From Fidelibacterota bacterium (GTDB taxonomy: Bacteria; Fidelibacterota; Fidelibacteria; Fidelibacterales; Fidelibacteraceae): a stretch of DNA of 32,211 nucleotides. The stretch is from contig JAQULT010000016.1 of NCBI GenBank assembly GCA_028718545.1, positions 1 through 32,211 on the forward strand, given 5' to 3'. Position numbers and translations under genes: made by a program. Of the stretch, positions 1-7,867 are shown in pieces. Numbering within the stretch: the stretch's first letter is position 1; the number at the start of each line of letters is the position of its first letter. Under the pieces are notes generated by a model that worked only from the letters and a program-made list of their open reading frames with translations, searched no databases and was not told where the DNA came from.

Positions 1-1530
1 AAGCTGCAGTTTCAGCGATGCGGTATTCTCGGCAATATAACGTTTGATATCGCGGATCCGGACAGCCTGTTCGTAATGCACGCGCGTGCAGACCGTCTGG
101 CAGGCATGATTGCAGATCATGCCGGTGGACGCGGGAAAAGGATTGGTCTGCAGAATGGTCTCCAGCGCTTTGGCAGTTTCTCCGCGGTTGACAAAGGCCA
201 GGTAAGCGGGAATGTTCTGATGCGTGGGGCAGGCTTCGGCGCAAGGCGCGGCGATACAGTCAAAAAATCCGAGTTTGCGATTGCTTTTGATATTGCGTTC
301 CGTATGGCGGTATTGGGGATCTTTGCAGACCTTCTCCGCATAGGCGGCGAGGTGTATGTCCGGGTCGGTATTCATTTTTTGTTTCTTCAGATTTTCCAGG
401 TACTGCGCAAGGCGCGAATAGCCGCCGGGACGCAGAAGATCGGAACATACGGTAAGAGGAAAAAGTCCGCAGGCAAAGGTTTCCGCCACATTAAAGGCAT
501 GCAGGCCGCCGCAAAAGGACAGCGGCAGGTCCGGGAAACGCTGGCGCAACTTCGCCGCAACATTAATGCTGACCGGATGCAGGGCCTTGCCGCTCATGTA
601 CATGTTCGCTTCCGAAAAAACATCCCGGTGATTGCGGGACTCCAGCGTATTGGTCAGCTTGATACCGAAAAAGCGGCCTTCCTTTTCCGCAAGGACCTGC
701 AGTTCTTCGATGATCCTGCTGGCAGCGTCAAAGGCGATGTCGTGTTCAAAGGCCGCATCGGGCACAACGGTTTCATAGCCGAGATCCTTCAGGATCCCAT
801 GAATGCTTTCTGCGCCCAGCAGGGTGGGATTGAGTTTGATGAAGGTGTGCAGTTTCTTCTTTTCAAGCAGATAGCGGCCGATGGCACCGATCTCGTCCGC
901 GGGGCAGCCGTGCATGGTGGAAAGCGTGATATTGTCGGAGATACAATCCGGGATCTTCAGTTTGTCAATGCCGGGGTACAAGGGCCGGATCGCTTCGATC
1001 ATATCTGCCTTTTCTTTCGAACAATCCGCCATCTTGCAAAAGAATTCCTGAACATTGGGCTCAAGGATCCCTTTCCTATCATAGCCGACACTCATATTGA
1101 AGATCGTGCCGAATGTTTTCGGGAAGCCCAGTTCTTTGTGTAAAATATGGACCAGTATCCAGGCTTTCAGGTATTCTTCAAAGGATTGCCGAAGGGTCAG
1201 CTCCTGGGACCATTCGCAGTTGTAGCCCTCATCCTGCATATCGATACAGGGCTTTGACACTTCGATCTCATCCAGTGTCTGTACGGTCTTTAACTCGATA
1301 TAGCGCGCCCCGCAGAGCCATGCCGAAACGATATTCTGTGTCATTTGCGTATGCGGACCGGCGGCCGGCCCCAGCGGTGTATCCAGACGCCGTCCGAACA
1401 AAACAGTGCCAAGTTCCGGATACTGTCCCGGACGCAGAAAAGCGTCCCGGTAAATCCCAAAGACATTTCCCCGCTGCAGACCGTCCAAAATGAGGGAAAG
1501 CAGCTGCGGCAGCGGCAGGGGATGCATCAT
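1..1530 (-). CDS. ygfK: YgfK-like putative selenate reductase / oxidoreductase, N-terminal half (runs off left edge)
   Basis: The frame starts with two consecutive ATG codons at 1530 and 1527 and stays open for 510 codons to the window edge, so the C-terminus is missing. The E. coli family member is about 1030 residues. The segment TPLGPAAGPHTQ (residues 51-62), the following IVSAWLCGARYIELKTVQ, the NMSVGY, STMHGCP and KLNPTLLG motifs and the later CAEACPTHQNIPAY and MICNHACQTVCTR cysteine clusters all match YgfK as I recall it. The cysteine clusters resemble the Fe-S region of the glutamate synthase small subunit, which precedes FAD/NAD(P) domains that here would lie outside the window. The gene follows ssnA after 1 nt (TGA-C-ATG) with no clear Shine-Dalgarno, implying translational coupling. 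YgfK is linked genetically to selenium-dependent molybdenum hydroxylases and anaerobic purine breakdown; its exact reaction is not settled. The name is firm, the function inferred. Confidence 0.93.
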   Translation of the reverse strand, partial: MMHPLPLPQLLSLILDGLQRGNVFGIYRDAFLRPGQYPELGTVLFGRRLDTPLGPAAGPHTQMTQNIVSAWLCGARYIELKTVQTLDEIEVSKPCIDMQDEGYNCEWSQELTLRQSFEEYLKAWILVHILHKELGFPKTFGTIFNMSVGYDRKGILEPNVQEFFCKMADCSKEKADMIEAIRPLYPGIDKLKIPDCISDNITLSTMHGCPADEIGAIGRYLLEKKKLHTFIKLNPTLLGAESIHGILKDLGYETVVPDAAFEHDIAFDAASRIIEELQVLAEKEGRFFGIKLTNTLESRNHRDVFSEANMYMSGKALHPVSINVAAKLRQRFPDLPLSFCGGLHAFNVAETFACGLFPLTVCSDLLRPGGYSRLAQYLENLKKQKMNTDPDIHLAAYAEKVCKDPQYRHTERNIKSNRKLGFFDCIAAPCAEACPTHQNIPAYLAFVNRGETAKALETILQTNPFPASTGMICNHACQTVCTRVHYEQAVRIRDIKRYIAENTASLKLQL

Positions 1531-1531
1531 G

Positions 1532-2815
1532 TCACTGTTGATAGCGTTCATAGAGTTTTTTCACGGTTTTTTTGATTTCTGCATTTATGGCCGTTTCGTC
1601 GACAGTGTGCAGAGTGTTGTCGCTGAAGAGGATCTTTCCGTTCGCAACTGTCATGAACATTTCCTTGCCCTGCACGCCAAAGATCAGGTGAAAGAACAGA
1701 TTGTCCGGGTTCAGTGGCGTCACGGGGCGATAGTTCGTAACCGCAAGATCGGCTGCAGCGCCGGACTCGATTCTTCCCCAGTCGGGAAAATAGTACTGCA
1801 TGATCTCCGCCGGATAGGCAAAGAGCAGATCCGCAGGATTCGGCAAAACAGCGTTGCGGAATAAGAAATGCGAGCGGAAAGTTCCCAGTATATTTCCCGT
1901 CATGCCGTCCGTACCCAGCACATAACGCCCGATCTTGCCGCTGTTCATCATACCGACATTGTTGTTCGCATTAGATTCGGGATTGGAGATCACTACGGGT
2001 TGTATCTCATAAAGAATGTCGTAATCCCGGTCCGAAAGATGAATGCAGTGCGCCAGTAGACTGTGTCGGGACAGGAGTCCAAAAGCCCGGAGTCGGTCAA
2101 CAGGTCCGGCATAGCCAAGTTCGCGGCAAAAGGCCAGATCGCCGGAAGCTTCCCCGCAATGGATATGCAGCGGCATATCCTGCGGTTTTGCTTCCGCAAT
2201 GCGGCGCATGCTTTTTTCGCTGAGTGTAAAATTGGCATGCATGCCAAAAAGTCCGCGAATATCCGGATCCGTTTTATGTTTTTCACGGAAAAGAAGATTT
2301 TCTTCGATTTGGGCGTCCAGCGCGGCCTCGCCTTCGCGGTCCGACACTTCGTAGCAAAGCAGGCCTTTCATTCCCATCGTCCGGAAAGCTTTCGCAAGAA
2401 TCCCGAGACTTCCGCTGACGGCGTGCATGGAAGCATGATGGTCGATCACGGCGGTTACGCCGTAACGCAGTGACTGCATCAGCCCGCTGAGGGCGGAGTA
2501 ATAAATACTCTCTTCATCCAGACTGCGATCCAGCGGCCACCAGAGTTTTTCCAGGATACGATTGAAGGTATCGGTCGCTCCAAGGGGAGCAAGACCGGTC
2601 GCCAGCGCGGAATACAAATGATGATGCGGGTTCAGCAGACCCGGAAGAACCAGCCTTCCGCCAAGGTCGATCGTTTTGAGCTTCGTATCCCGGATTTCGG
2701 AATGCTTTGCGATCTTCAGGATCTTGCCGTCCCGGATCTCGATGGCGGCATCTTCAAGAACAAAGCGAAGGCCATCACTGACGACGGCATTTTTAAGAAT
2801 ATAATGCTCGTCCAT
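1532..2815 (-). CDS. ssnA: SsnA-type putative aminohydrolase (amidohydrolase superfamily)
   Basis: This 427-residue protein belongs to the COG0402 metal-dependent deaminase/chlorohydrolase group. Visible metal and catalytic positions are NPHHH (H64, H66), GMH (H193), HIHCGE (H217/H219, E222), LLAHCIH (H256) and GTDG (D303). The short segment VISNPESNANNNVGM is typical of SsnA. The length matches E. coli SsnA (about 440). A good ribosome site (GAAGGAG, 5 nt before the ATG at 2815) lies in the last codons of the upstream amidohydrolase gene, whose TAA is 1 nt away. Together with its neighbours it probably acts on a purine or purine-derived ring, removing an amino group or opening the ring; the true substrate cannot be read from sequence. 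No signal peptide, so it is cytoplasmic. Confidence 0.92.
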   Translation of the reverse strand: MDEHYILKNAVVSDGLRFVLEDAAIEIRDGKILKIAKHSEIRDTKLKTIDLGGRLVLPGLLNPHHHLYSALATGLAPLGATDTFNRILEKLWWPLDRSLDEESIYYSALSGLMQSLRYGVTAVIDHHASMHAVSGSLGILAKAFRTMGMKGLLCYEVSDREGEAALDAQIEENLLFREKHKTDPDIRGLFGMHANFTLSEKSMRRIAEAKPQDMPLHIHCGEASGDLAFCRELGYAGPVDRLRAFGLLSRHSLLAHCIHLSDRDYDILYEIQPVVISNPESNANNNVGMMNSGKIGRYVLGTDGMTGNILGTFRSHFLFRNAVLPNPADLLFAYPAEIMQYYFPDWGRIESGAAADLAVTNYRPVTPLNPDNLFFHLIFGVQGKEMFMTVANGKILFSDNTLHTVDETAINAEIKKTVKKLYERYQQ

Positions 2816-2816
2816 A

Positions 2817-4163
2817 TTAACTCCTTCCCGCGGGCCGAAGGAATTTTCCGTAGCCGGCCTCCTTTAGAATCCCCGCATCCGCGTCGTAAACCACTTCACC
2901 GCGCACAAAGGTTTTTACTATGCGTCCCTGAAATGTCTGTCCTTCAAAGGGTGTGATCTTGCCTTTGGAATAAGAATCCACGCCGCAAACCTGTGTCATG
3001 GATTGCGGATCGACAAGTACAAGATCGGCATCCTTGCCTTTCTCGATAGAGCCTTTCCGGTCAAAAAAACCGTAGCGTCTGGCAGCGTTTTCCGCCGTGA
3101 TCTGCAGAAAACGCGAAAGCGGCATTTTGCGGCGCAGCAGTCCTTCGGAATAGAGAAAGGGGAAGAGGGTCCCGCTGCCGGGGATGCCTGCATAATCACT
3201 CCAGACCGAGCCGCTGTTCTTTTGTTCGGCGGGAGCCGGCGCGTGATCGGAGGCGACGAAATCCAGGTCGCCTGTAAAAAGGCGATCCCAGAGGATCTTT
3301 TTATTGAAGGGTCTTTTAACGACGGGATTGGTCTTGAGCGCTGCGCCGATACGCTGCAGATCACGCAGGTCAAAGGTCAGGTAATGCGGAGCGGTTTCGG
3401 CGCTGATCCCCGGCCGATTTTTCAGGATCCCGGCTGCGCGTCCGGACCCGACATGAACAATATGAAGGTTCACCGCTTTGTTTCCGGCGATCTTAAGAGC
3501 ATCCCTGACGGCACGGATTTCCGCTTTTTCGGGGCGGGAGCGGTAATAGTGCCGCCAGCTGTCGCCCCTTTCCTGTTCCCTCCGGGTGTATTTTCCAACC
3601 AGCTGAGGATCTTCGGCATGCAACAAGAGCGGACGCCCGAGGGCGGTTGCCGCCATCAGAACCTGTTTGAACTGCAGGAGACTGAGCGGAGGAAAACTAT
3701 CCATCCCGGAAAGGAAATAACACTTAAAGCCCATTACATCCGGAGCCAGTTCCTTCATATCGTTCTGCCAGTTTCCGAAAAAACACCGGGCCGATACACC
3801 GCCGAAGAAAGCAAAATCGATGATCGAGCGTTTTTCGATCAACGCCAGCTTCGCCTCCAGGTTTTTCTTATTGGTTACCGGCGGAACGGAAGTACAGGGC
3901 ATGTCGATCACGGTGCTTACGCCGCCCGAAGCCGCCGCACAGCTGCCATGGTAAAAATCTTCGCGTTCCGTATATCCGGGTTCATTGAAATGCACGTGGG
4001 GATCGATGGCTCCGGGAAAGAGCTGCAAGCCGCCGGCATCCAGGACCGGAGCGCCTTTCAGATTTTTGGCAATACGCCGAATTTTCCCCTGATGTATTTC
4101 TATATCAAGGGGAGTAAAGCCATTACACCCCGGTAATGCTATTTCTGCGTGCCGGATGATCAT
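2817..4163 (-). CDS. Allantoinase/dihydroorotase-type cyclic amidohydrolase
   Basis: The 448-residue protein carries the class I cyclic amidohydrolase signature DPHVHFNEPG (residues 54-63; metal ligands H56 and H58), the probable carboxylated lysine K147 in MGFKCYF, H182 in LLLHAED, H237 in HIVHV and D306 in SDHAP. The DMP...SVPPVT segment (88-97) and GFKC context look more like allantoinase than like dihydroorotase or dihydropyrimidinase. Such enzymes hydrolyse a cyclic amide bond in five- or six-membered N-heterocycles. The start overlaps the stop of the molybdopterin subunit (ATGA), and ssnA follows after 1 nt, so all three are coexpressed. In the E. coli locus the equivalent role is assigned to the hydantoinase HyuA, so this is a family substitution or a divergent relative. 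The enzyme class is firm; allantoin as substrate is only a guess. Confidence 0.88.
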   Translation of the reverse strand: MIIRHAEIALPGCNGFTPLDIEIHQGKIRRIAKNLKGAPVLDAGGLQLFPGAIDPHVHFNEPGYTEREDFYHGSCAAASGGVSTVIDMPCTSVPPVTNKKNLEAKLALIEKRSIIDFAFFGGVSARCFFGNWQNDMKELAPDVMGFKCYFLSGMDSFPPLSLLQFKQVLMAATALGRPLLLHAEDPQLVGKYTRREQERGDSWRHYYRSRPEKAEIRAVRDALKIAGNKAVNLHIVHVGSGRAAGILKNRPGISAETAPHYLTFDLRDLQRIGAALKTNPVVKRPFNKKILWDRLFTGDLDFVASDHAPAPAEQKNSGSVWSDYAGIPGSGTLFPFLYSEGLLRRKMPLSRFLQITAENAARRYGFFDRKGSIEKGKDADLVLVDPQSMTQVCGVDSYSKGKITPFEGQTFQGRIVKTFVRGEVVYDADAGILKEAGYGKFLRPAGRS

Positions 4164-6493
4164 TGTGAATCTTTTTGGGCAAACATAGCCTTGTACACTT
4201 TTTCCGGCGTAAAAGGCGCTTCAAATAAACGGATGCCGACAGCATCGAAAATGGCATTTGCAATGGCCGGCATGGGACAGTTGATCCCGATCTCGCCGGC
4301 GGATTTTGCTCCGAAAGGGCCGCTGGGTTCGTGTGAGGGAACCACAAAGGTCTTTATTTCGGGCAGGTCCGCTGCCGTGGGGATCTTGTAATTCTTAAAG
4401 TTTTTATTTATCATACTGCCGTTTGGCGAAAAGAGGTATTCTTCCGTCATTGCGTAAGAAATCCCGTTTACCGCCGCGCCCTCGATCTGCCCTTCGGCAA
4501 GCCGGGGATTGATGGCCTGACCGCAATCGACGGCGGACACCAGTTTAAGCAACTTAACGGCGCCGGTCCGGGTATCCACTTCCACTTCCACGGTCTGCGC
4601 CAGGAAAGGCGGCGGGGATTCTTCGACAAACTCGGAGGCAACTGCATGGATCTGAAACTGGTTGGCCGTGTACATGGCATAGCGGCAGATTTCCGGATAA
4701 TCCGCGCGTTTCCCGCTTTCGGGATCTTCTGCGGTAGCATGGGCAAGTTGCAGTTTCCCGGCAGGCACATCCAGCATTTCGGCCGCAACAGCGATGATCT
4801 GATCACGGATCTTTTCCGCACACTTCCGCACCGCACGTCCGGAAACATAAGTAGTGGATGACGCATAAGCGCCCACATCAAAGGGCGTACGGTCGGTATC
4901 CGAAGAAAGCACGATCATGGCGGCCAGATCCACATTCAGTACCTCCGCCGCGATCTGCGCAAGAATGGTGTCCGAGCCGGTCCCGATATCCGTGGCGCCG
5001 ATATCCAGATTGAAGGATCCGTCTTCATTCATTTTTATGGACGCAGCGCCCATATCCACCAGAGGAATGCCGGAGCCCTGCATGGCAACCGCCAGACCCA
5101 CACCGCGAACCTTATCGTCCTGCCGTATCCTTTTACCGTGTTTTTCATACCAGCCGATCTCGCGGGTACAGATGTCGATGCATTCATCCAGCTTGCAGGA
5201 ATTCACATACTGCCGCACCCCCGTCTTGCCTTCGCCCAGAGCTTCGAAAACCCGGGACGTTTCCCCCTCGCGAATATGATTCTTTTTAAGATATTCCGGC
5301 AGGTCCAGATCCAGCTCCCGGCAGAGAATATCCAGATGCTGGTTCAGGGCAAAATAGCCCTGCGTGGCGCCGTAACCGCGGTAAGCACCGCCCACGGGAA
5401 GATTGGTATAGACGGAACGGCCAAGGAAATGCAGATGATCGATTTTGTTTAACAGCGGCAGTACTTTTGATCCGCAATTGGATAGCACGGTAAGCGCATG
5501 AGAACCATAGGCGCCGGAATTCAGCAGGGAATCCATTTCAAGAAAGGTGATACGGCCGTCTTTTTTCACACCCGTGCGCAGGCGGACGCGCACAGGGTGC
5601 CGGGTGCGGCTGTTTTGAAAGACCTCTTCGCGACTCAGTACGATCCTCGCGGGACGTTTATGCCGGAGGGTCACCAGGGCCGCAAGCGGTTCCAGCAGGA
5701 CTTCCTGCTTTCCGCCGAAACCGCCGCCGATGCGGGGCTTGATCACCCGGATCTTTGCAATGGGGAATTCACAGACCCGCGAGACAATTCGCCGGACATG
5801 AAAAGGCACCTGGGTGGATGCCAGGATCACCAGGCGGCCTTCTTCATCAAAATAAGTCTTGACGGAATGCGGTTCGATGGCGCAATGCGAGCCGTAATGC
5901 GCACGGTAGGTTTTATCAATGATCAGATCCGCGTCGCTTTCGCCCTGCTTCAGGTCTCCGAAACCCAGATCTACCTCCGCTGCCAGATTGCGCTGCGGAT
6001 CATAGCTCGCACCAATGGGCGTATAGCATTCCGCTCCGTGCAGTTTGGGAGCGTCCGCGTCCATGGCTTTTTCCGGATCGAAAAGCGGTTCGCGGAGCCG
6101 GTAACGGACCTTGATCTTTTTCGCTGCGGCTTCGGCTATGACAGGACTTTCGGCAACGAGCATGGCAACGCGGTCACCGACAAAGCGCACGGTTTTATCG
6201 AAAAGATACTGATCGTAAGGTGAGGGTTCCGGAAAACCCTGACCCGCGCTGGTGTGCAGGATCTGCGGAGTGTTCTTATAGCTGAGGACATCAACAACAC
6301 CGCCCATTGCGCGTGCGGCGCTGTCGTCGATCTCCAGAATTTCCGCAAAAGCATGCGGAGAATAGATCAGCTTGCAGTGGAGGCAGTGCTTCAGCTCGAA
6401 ATCATCGACAAAACGACGGCTTCCCGTTGCCAGGGCCAGGGCGTCGATCTTTTTTTCGTCTTTTCCGATACTGCTGTATTTTTTATTCATCAT
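4160..6493 (-). CDS. xdhD: XdhD-like molybdopterin-binding subunit of a molybdenum hydroxylase
   Basis: A 777-residue xanthine dehydrogenase-family large subunit. The a/b hammerhead domain occupies about residues 15-140. Molybdopterin-binding motifs follow: GGGFGGKQE (256-264), GAYRGYGATQG (369-379, R372 at the position of the substrate-binding arginine of xanthine dehydrogenases), GAYASSTTYVSG (541-552) and AGEIG (732-736) with the expected catalytic E734. STQVPFHVRR and FGAKSAGEIGIN are close to E. coli XdhD as I remember it. E. coli XdhD is about 956 residues because a 2Fe-2S domain is fused at its N-terminus; here that domain is the separate preceding gene. The start ATG overlaps the stop of that gene (ATGA). 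Likely role: anaerobic hydroxylation of a purine or related heterocycle, with electrons passed to the Fe-S and FAD subunits. Selenium dependence is suspected from the ygfK/ssnA company but not visible in the sequence. Confidence 0.92.
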   Translation of the reverse strand: MMNKKYSSIGKDEKKIDALALATGSRRFVDDFELKHCLHCKLIYSPHAFAEILEIDDSAARAMGGVVDVLSYKNTPQILHTSAGQGFPEPSPYDQYLFDKTVRFVGDRVAMLVAESPVIAEAAAKKIKVRYRLREPLFDPEKAMDADAPKLHGAECYTPIGASYDPQRNLAAEVDLGFGDLKQGESDADLIIDKTYRAHYGSHCAIEPHSVKTYFDEEGRLVILASTQVPFHVRRIVSRVCEFPIAKIRVIKPRIGGGFGGKQEVLLEPLAALVTLRHKRPARIVLSREEVFQNSRTRHPVRVRLRTGVKKDGRITFLEMDSLLNSGAYGSHALTVLSNCGSKVLPLLNKIDHLHFLGRSVYTNLPVGGAYRGYGATQGYFALNQHLDILCRELDLDLPEYLKKNHIREGETSRVFEALGEGKTGVRQYVNSCKLDECIDICTREIGWYEKHGKRIRQDDKVRGVGLAVAMQGSGIPLVDMGAASIKMNEDGSFNLDIGATDIGTGSDTILAQIAAEVLNVDLAAMIVLSSDTDRTPFDVGAYASSTTYVSGRAVRKCAEKIRDQIIAVAAEMLDVPAGKLQLAHATAEDPESGKRADYPEICRYAMYTANQFQIHAVASEFVEESPPPFLAQTVEVEVDTRTGAVKLLKLVSAVDCGQAINPRLAEGQIEGAAVNGISYAMTEEYLFSPNGSMINKNFKNYKIPTAADLPEIKTFVVPSHEPSGPFGAKSAGEIGINCPMPAIANAIFDAVGIRLFEAPFTPEKVYKAMFAQKDSQ

Positions 6494-6957
6494 CGTTCAC
6501 TTTTTAAGCGTTCCGCGGCACAGAGGACGGCTTCTACGATTTTAACGTATCCGGTACAGCGGCAGAGATTCCCGCTGAGAGCGCGACGTACCTCCGCTTC
6601 CGTGGGCTCGGGATTTTCCTGCAGGAGCGCATAGCTGGCGATCACCATGCCGGGTGTGCAGAAACCGCATTGTACGGCGCCGCAGTCTACAAAAGCCTGC
6701 TGGATCACATGGGGTTCATGCAGCGTCCCGATACCCGCGGCTGTCAGTATTCTGTCTCCGTTCAGGGATGACGTAAAGATCAAACAGGAATTCACGGCCT
6801 TCCCGTTCAACAGCACCAGACAAGCACCGCATTCTCCTTCTTCGCAGCCGCTTTTGACTTCGGTATATCCGTGATTGCGCAGGGTGTGCAACAGTGATTC
6901 CGCCGGATCAAAACGGAGTTCAATATCTTTGCGGTTAATATTCAGCGTTCTTTTCAT
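6490..6957 (-). CDS. Molybdenum hydroxylase 2Fe-2S subunit
   Basis: A 155-residue iron-sulphur subunit (CoxS/XdhC type). The N-terminal plant-ferredoxin-like cluster uses C38, C43, C46 and C58 (KSGCEEGECGAC ... C). The C-terminal helical cluster uses C97, C100, C132 and C134 (QCGFCTPGM ... LCRCTGY). All eight ligands are present and the length is normal for the family. The reading frame extends 10 codons further upstream, but I chose the ATG at 6957 because it shares one base with the TAA of the FAD-subunit gene (TAATG), the usual coupled arrangement, and because MKRTLNINRKD is where family proteins begin. It relays electrons from the molybdenum site to FAD. The 3' end overlaps the large-subunit start by 4 nt. 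Confidence 0.94.
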   Translation of the reverse strand: MKRTLNINRKDIELRFDPAESLLHTLRNHGYTEVKSGCEEGECGACLVLLNGKAVNSCLIFTSSLNGDRILTAAGIGTLHEPHVIQQAFVDCGAVQCGFCTPGMVIASYALLQENPEPTEAEVRRALSGNLCRCTGYVKIVEAVLCAAERLKSER

Positions 6958-7769
6958 TATCGGGACTCCAGCGCAGAGATCACGCAACGCGCACTTTCGG
7001 TCTTTGCCTTATGGGCAAGATAATCGGGATCGAATCCCGGCCGTGACTTAAATGTGACTTCAACCAACGCAGCCAAAGCGTCCGCATCAAGCTGTGCACG
7101 CCGCTTCCCCCGAAGGTGAGACTCGAGTTTTTCAAGACGCAGAAAACGTGCTTCGGAACCGACAAGAATGATACGCGCCTCGCGGATATCGGAATTCTGC
7201 ATCTTCAGAAGAACGGTTATCGTGAACTGGGGCATGTCGTTGTGTGTGCGGACTTCCCGGTAATGCGCTGCGCGATGGGCAAAATTCAGGAAACTGATTC
7301 CGGTGATCAGTGCCTTTTTCCGCAGTTCGCTATGCTGCAGGTATCTTGCATAAGGAACGGTTTCTTCTTTATCGCCGCCAAGATGTACATCGGCCTCGAG
7401 CGCAAGCAGCGGGCCGGCAAGATCGGACCAGCGGGGTGCAAAGGCCGCACTTCCGCCCAGCGTGATGCGGTTCCGGCAGGGCGTGTTGGCCGCATGCAAC
7501 AGGGAACGGTACAGTACATGCCCGGAATGTTCGGGCTCAAGAACTTTCAGCACATCCGCGTATGTGCACATACTGCCAAAGGACCAGGTGTCACCACGGA
7601 GATCAATGGCGTTAAGATTCAGTCCCCATAGACTCAAAAAAGCGCCAACAGTTGACAGGGGGCGTTTAATCAGGTCCGTTCCGCCGCCGACCGCGCGGAT
7701 GCGGGGATCGCGGAGAAGCAGTACCGCTTCATCCAGAGAATTGGGATAATGCCAGTGAATTTTAGTCAT
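6957..7769 (-). CDS. ygfM: Molybdenum hydroxylase FAD-binding subunit (YgfM-like)
   Basis: A 270-residue member of the CoxM/XdhB FAD-binding family, first gene of the operon. The FAD pyrophosphate loop AVGGGTDL is at residues 26-33. The second family motif, NRITLGGSAAFAPRWSDL with LLALEADVHL after it, lies at about 100-130 and matches the usual TIGGN...DP.SDL...LLAL pattern. The C-terminal CO dehydrogenase flavoprotein domain covers about 165-265. E. coli YgfM is of similar size and sits beside xdhD and ssnA. Gene order FAD, Fe-S, Mo is the M-S-L order seen in many molybdenum hydroxylases. No strong Shine-Dalgarno precedes the ATG at 7769. The 98-nt gap to the EamA gene upstream should hold the operon promoter, but no convincing -35/-10 pair was found. 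Confidence 0.9.
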   Translation of the reverse strand: MTKIHWHYPNSLDEAVLLLRDPRIRAVGGGTDLIKRPLSTVGAFLSLWGLNLNAIDLRGDTWSFGSMCTYADVLKVLEPEHSGHVLYRSLLHAANTPCRNRITLGGSAAFAPRWSDLAGPLLALEADVHLGGDKEETVPYARYLQHSELRKKALITGISFLNFAHRAAHYREVRTHNDMPQFTITVLLKMQNSDIREARIILVGSEARFLRLEKLESHLRGKRRAQLDADALAALVEVTFKSRPGFDPDYLAHKAKTESARCVISALESR

Positions 7770-7867
7770 AGTAATTAATTTCCGTCATTATCCCCGGAAT
7801 GTCAAGAATTTAATGATCGCCAGATAATGCGGAAACTGAACTTGGAAATGCTTTTAATTCTTGCAGT

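Noticed and set aside
76..1143. Long plus-strand open frame (355 codons)
   Set aside because: It is antisense to the ygfK frame, whose translation matches a known family throughout; the plus-strand product has no family-like motif.
3003..4136. Long plus-strand open frame (377 codons)
   Set aside because: Antisense to the cyclic amidohydrolase gene, which has all catalytic motifs; a shadow of GC-biased codon use.
7777..7805. TTGACA (7805-7800) upstream of the molybdenum hydroxylase operon as a promoter
   Set aside because: No acceptable -10 at 16-19 nt; the nearby GATAAT is too close to TTGACA and has no -35 of its own. The promoter is probably in this gap but cannot be placed.
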